The notes under the pieces were generated by a model. The model was given only the letters and a program-made list of their open reading frames with translations. It searched no databases and was not told the origin of the DNA. Of a stretch of 64,000 bases of DNA, positions 61,455-64,000 are shown piece by piece. The translations under genes were made by a program, and so were the position numbers. Positions within the stretch are counted from its first letter, which is position 1. Each line of letters opens with the position of its first letter. The DNA comes from Silanimonas sp. (GTDB lineage Bacteria; Pseudomonadota; Gammaproteobacteria; Xanthomonadales; Xanthomonadaceae): the NCBI RefSeq assembly GCF_027530345.1, contig NZ_JAPZQK010000022.1, positions 121,162-185,161 on the forward strand. Reading direction: 5' to 3'.

Positions 61455-63746
61455 ATGACCCGCCAGCCCTTGACGACGGCCATCGCCGTTGCCCTCGCCT
61501 CCGCCTTCGTCGCCCCGGTCGCTTACTCGCAGGCCGCCGTCGCCGCGGCCGCCCCGTCGCCGGCCCAGCTCGACCGCGTCGAGGTGGTCGGCGAGATCAT
61601 CTACCGCGACCGCACCGAAGCCACCGCGCCGGTGCTGAGCTACGACCTCGCCTACTTCCAGCGCTTCGAGCCGCTCACCGTCGGCGACATGCTGAAGCGC
61701 GTGCCGTCGGTCACCTTCGTCTCCGACGTGCTCGAGTACGACGGCGTGCGCCTGCGCGGCCTCGATTCGGGCTACACGCAGATCCTCATCAACGGCAAGC
61801 GCGTGCCCGGCGCCGGCCTCGACCGCGCTTTCTTCGTCGACCGCATCCCGGCCGAGATCGTCGAGCGCATCGAGATCGTCCGTTCCGCCTCGGCCGACCG
61901 CAGCGGCGACGCCGTCGCCGGTGCCCTGAACATCGTGCTGCGCGACGGCTATTCGATCGACGGCGGCTACCTGCGGGCCGGCGCCACGCGCTTCAACGAC
62001 GACGAGTTTGAACCGACCTTCGGCGCGTTCTGGGGCGGCGAAGCCCTCGGCGGAAACCTGCTCGTGGGCGCCAACGTGCAGGGCCGCCGCAACCCGAAGG
62101 ACAAGTTCAGCCAGCGCTTCGACGCGCCGGGCGGCACGCTCGACAACACCGAAGTGCAGACCGACGTGCGCTCGGGCAAGGATTACGCCTTCAACGCCGA
62201 CTACCGCGTGGGCGTGGGCGAGACCGGCGAGCTGCATCTGTCGGGCATGTTCGTCCGCACCGACCGCTTCCAGGACGAGGACTCGATCGAATACCGCAGC
62301 GGCCTCGCCAACAACGCCAACCTGCTGACGATCAACCAGAACGACCTCGACATCCAGACCGACAACTACACGCTCGGCGCCGGCCTGAAGTGGGCCATGG
62401 CGGGCGGCGAAACCGAGGTCCGCCTCGACCGCGCCGGCATCACCGACAGCCAGTTCGAGTTCGAGAACGAGACCGAGTACCTCCGCGACAGCAACCCGTT
62501 CCCGGAAGCCGACCGCTTCACCCGCGACGTCACCGACCTGCTGATCGAAGACACCGACACCACCGGCGAGATCACGCACGAGCGCGACGCCGACTTTGGC
62601 AAGCTGAAGTTCGGCCTGCAGGCCACGCTCAAGGACCGCGAGACCCGCATCTTCGAGGCCACCCGCTACCGCGTCACCATCCCGAACGCGCCGGGCATCA
62701 GCCCGCCGATCCCGGGCCCGACCCAGTCGCTCGCCCCGATCGCCGGCGGCCTGAACACCATCGAAGAGACCCGCATCGAGCCGTTCGTGAAGCTCACCGG
62801 TGCGGCCGATGCGTTCGAGTGGGAAGCCGGCCTGCGCTACGAGCAGACGGACACCGAGATCAATGACCGCACGGTGGCGGCGAACCTGGCCCGCACCGAC
62901 ACCGACTACGGCTTCCTGCTGCCGTCGGCCCACGTGCGCTGGAACCTCGACGACGCCAACCGCATCACCGCGTCGATCGCGCGTACCGTGCGCCGTCCGG
63001 ACTTCAACGCCATCTCGCCGGCCCTGCTGGAAGCCGAAGCTGGTGACAACGACGTGGTCGGCAACCCGCTGCTCGATCCGGAAAGCGCCTGGGGCCTCGA
63101 CGTGGGCTTCGAGCGTCGCCTCGGCGAGCGCGGCATCGTCGGCATGAACCTGTTCTACCGCGACATCACCGACCTGGTCGAGCTGGCCAACACCGGCCTG
63201 CCGGGCAGCGAGGACGACGCGTCCAACCGCGCCTGGATCTTCCAGCCGCGCAACACTGGCGATGGGCAGGTCTGGGGCGCGGAGCTCGACCTCTCGACCC
63301 CGCTCTCGCTCATCGGCCTCGACAACACCGGTGTGTTCGTCAATTACAGCTGGCTGGACAGCGAGATCGAGGACGATTTCGGCACGCGCCGCTTCAACAA
63401 CCAGTCGAACTACGTCTACAACGTCGGCTTCATCCAGGAGCTGCCCTCGCTGGAAGCCTCGTTCGGCGTGACCTTCCGCAAGCAGGGCGACGCCTACACC
63501 CGCGTCGTCGGCGAAGAAGTCGTCACCAGCTACGACGGCGACCTCGAGGCCTTCATCGAGAAGCGCTTCGGCAAGTCGTGGGCCGTGCGCCTGACCGGCA
63601 TCAACCTGCTCGACCAGAGCAAGGACGAGGTGTTCGACAAGTTCAACACCGTCCAGGAGCAGATCAACCGCGACTACGACGAGTACGAGCTCGAGACCGA
63701 GACCGGCGGCCGCGCGCTGCAGCTGATCGTCCGCTACCAGTTCTGA
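61455..63746 (+). CDS. TonB-dependent outer-membrane receptor
   Basis: Predicted 763 residues. A signal peptide (TAIAVALASAFVAPVAYSQA) and a TonB-box-like region (LDRVEVVGEIIYRD) lead to the plug (VGDMLKRVPSVTFVSDVLEY, YTQILINGKRVPGAG, IVERIEIVRSASADRSGDAV). A 22-strand barrel follows and ends in GRALQLIVRYQF with the terminal Phe for BAM. Segments typical of late strands are GFLLPSAHVRWNLDDANRIT and WGLDVGFERRLGER. The substrate is unknown; position opposite a phytase-like gene suggests phosphate-rich or inositol phosphate compounds. A strong terminator follows. Confidence 0.93.
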   Translation: MTRQPLTTAIAVALASAFVAPVAYSQAAVAAAAPSPAQLDRVEVVGEIIYRDRTEATAPVLSYDLAYFQRFEPLTVGDMLKRVPSVTFVSDVLEYDGVRLRGLDSGYTQILINGKRVPGAGLDRAFFVDRIPAEIVERIEIVRSASADRSGDAVAGALNIVLRDGYSIDGGYLRAGATRFNDDEFEPTFGAFWGGEALGGNLLVGANVQGRRNPKDKFSQRFDAPGGTLDNTEVQTDVRSGKDYAFNADYRVGVGETGELHLSGMFVRTDRFQDEDSIEYRSGLANNANLLTINQNDLDIQTDNYTLGAGLKWAMAGGETEVRLDRAGITDSQFEFENETEYLRDSNPFPEADRFTRDVTDLLIEDTDTTGEITHERDADFGKLKFGLQATLKDRETRIFEATRYRVTIPNAPGISPPIPGPTQSLAPIAGGLNTIEETRIEPFVKLTGAADAFEWEAGLRYEQTDTEINDRTVAANLARTDTDYGFLLPSAHVRWNLDDANRITASIARTVRRPDFNAISPALLEAEAGDNDVVGNPLLDPESAWGLDVGFERRLGERGIVGMNLFYRDITDLVELANTGLPGSEDDASNRAWIFQPRNTGDGQVWGAELDLSTPLSLIGLDNTGVFVNYSWLDSEIEDDFGTRRFNNQSNYVYNVGFIQELPSLEASFGVTFRKQGDAYTRVVGEEVVTSYDGDLEAFIEKRFGKSWAVRLTGINLLDQSKDEVFDKFNTVQEQINRDYDEYELETETGGRALQLIVRYQF

Positions 63747-63796
63747 TCCACGAAGGCCGGGGCGGCGCCGCCCCGGCCGGATCCGACGGAAACAGG

Positions 63797-63824
63797 AAAG
63801 GGCCGCATCGCTGCGGCCCTTTTT
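63797..63824 (+). terminator. Rho-independent terminator of the TonB receptor gene
   Basis: AAAGGGCCGCA at 63797-63807 pairs with TGCGGCCCTTT at 63812-63822 around a TCGC loop and runs directly into a T tract (63820-63824). It lies 51 bases after the receptor stop. Confidence 0.9.
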
Positions 63825-63827
63825 CGT

Positions 63828-64000
63828 GGCGCTGTTCGCGTTGATTGTGGTTGATTCGCTCACGCCATGGCCAACCTGAGCAATGATGCGGCTCCTGCGC
63901 CGGTTTGGGCGTTCCGCTCCAAGGCGCGGAACCAGCCCAGATAGTTCGGCAGATAGGACGTCGCCACGCCATGGAATCGGGCGATCCAACCCTTCAGCCG
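63828..64000 (-). mobile_element. IS1595-like insertion element, right part of the window only
   Basis: The minus-strand transposase fragment at 63860-64000 marks an insertion sequence that continues past the right edge. A plausible terminal repeat starts at about 63828 (GGCGCTGTTCGCGTTGATT), directly after the receptor terminator; the other end and the target duplication lie outside the window, so the boundary is a guess. Confidence 0.5.
63860..64000 (-). CDS. IS1595 family transposase, C-terminal fragment (partial at window edge)
   Basis: Only the last 46 residues are in the window, ending at a stop at 63860-63862. The segment RLKGWIARFHGVATSYLPNY followed by LGWFRALERN is characteristic of the C-terminus of IS1595-family transposases (the DDE type with the RFHGVATxYLPNYLGW tail). 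The rest of the gene and its start lie beyond base 64000. Confidence 0.72.
   Translation of the reverse strand, partial: RLKGWIARFHGVATSYLPNYLGWFRALERNAQTGAGAASLLRLAMA

Noticed and set aside
1..64000. CRISPR arrays, prophage modules, rRNA or tRNA genes.
   Set aside because: No spaced direct repeats of CRISPR type, no phage structural genes and no RNA-gene sequences were recognised by reading the window; short tRNAs could still be missed without a folding search.

Overview
The window is a GC-rich (about 70% by eye), densely coded stretch of a gammaproteobacterial chromosome. The gene content and order fit the Xanthomonadales/Lysobacterales (a Lysobacter- or Silanimonas-like organism): petABC followed by sspAB and a DUF3301 gene, miaB-phoH-ybeY-corC, purEK, nadC, a three-subunit pnt transhydrogenase, a DUF1631 protein and TonB-receptor biology. 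That assignment is inference from gene families, not a database match. No rRNA, tRNA, CRISPR array or prophage was seen.

Layout. 1-412 holds a partial minus-strand gene. 622-13729 is a three-gene surface operon: a giant DUF11/SdrD-B repeat protein of about 2,900 residues, a 1,126-residue predicted outer-membrane beta-barrel protein and an OmpA-domain protein. 13730-20451 carries housekeeping and accessory enzymes (HNH endonuclease, proline iminopeptidase, NUDIX hydrolase, Xni-like exonuclease, nitroreductase) and a DUF1631 protein. 20511-25388 is the transhydrogenase locus, split by a reverse-strand block of hendecad-repeat protein, ECF sigma factor, DUF3619-like protein and DUF3106 protein. 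25408-34252 contains sufT, corA, and the minus-strand run miaB-phoH-HAD-ybeY-corC-(Lnb_N/DUF4105), then a lytic transglycosylase. 34375-38227 is petABC-sspAB. 38247-47832 is metabolism and housekeeping (FHA protein, nadC, Trm112-like, purEK, rsmE, bioA, nudE-cysQ-mazG-HAD, Mpo1-like). 47842-50535 is a TetR-controlled SDR-MATE efflux cassette with paired palindromes between the divergent genes. 50654-52698 is an OmpR/EnvZ-type two-component pair. 52749-58171 contains an isoaspartyl peptidase, a small unknown gene, two inverted copies of a structured repeat, an alpha/beta hydrolase, prfC and an M23 peptidase. 58171-63746 pairs a phytase-like lipoprotein with a divergent TonB-dependent receptor, separated by a broken MASE1-GGDEF-EAL gene. 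The right edge enters an IS1595-like element.

Points most worth following: the three-gene giant-adhesin/barrel/OmpA system; the inverted structured repeats at 54173-54673, whose hairpins keep their pairing despite base changes and expose GGA in the loops; and an Lnb-type lipoprotein acyltransferase domain at the operon position where lnt sits in E. coli.
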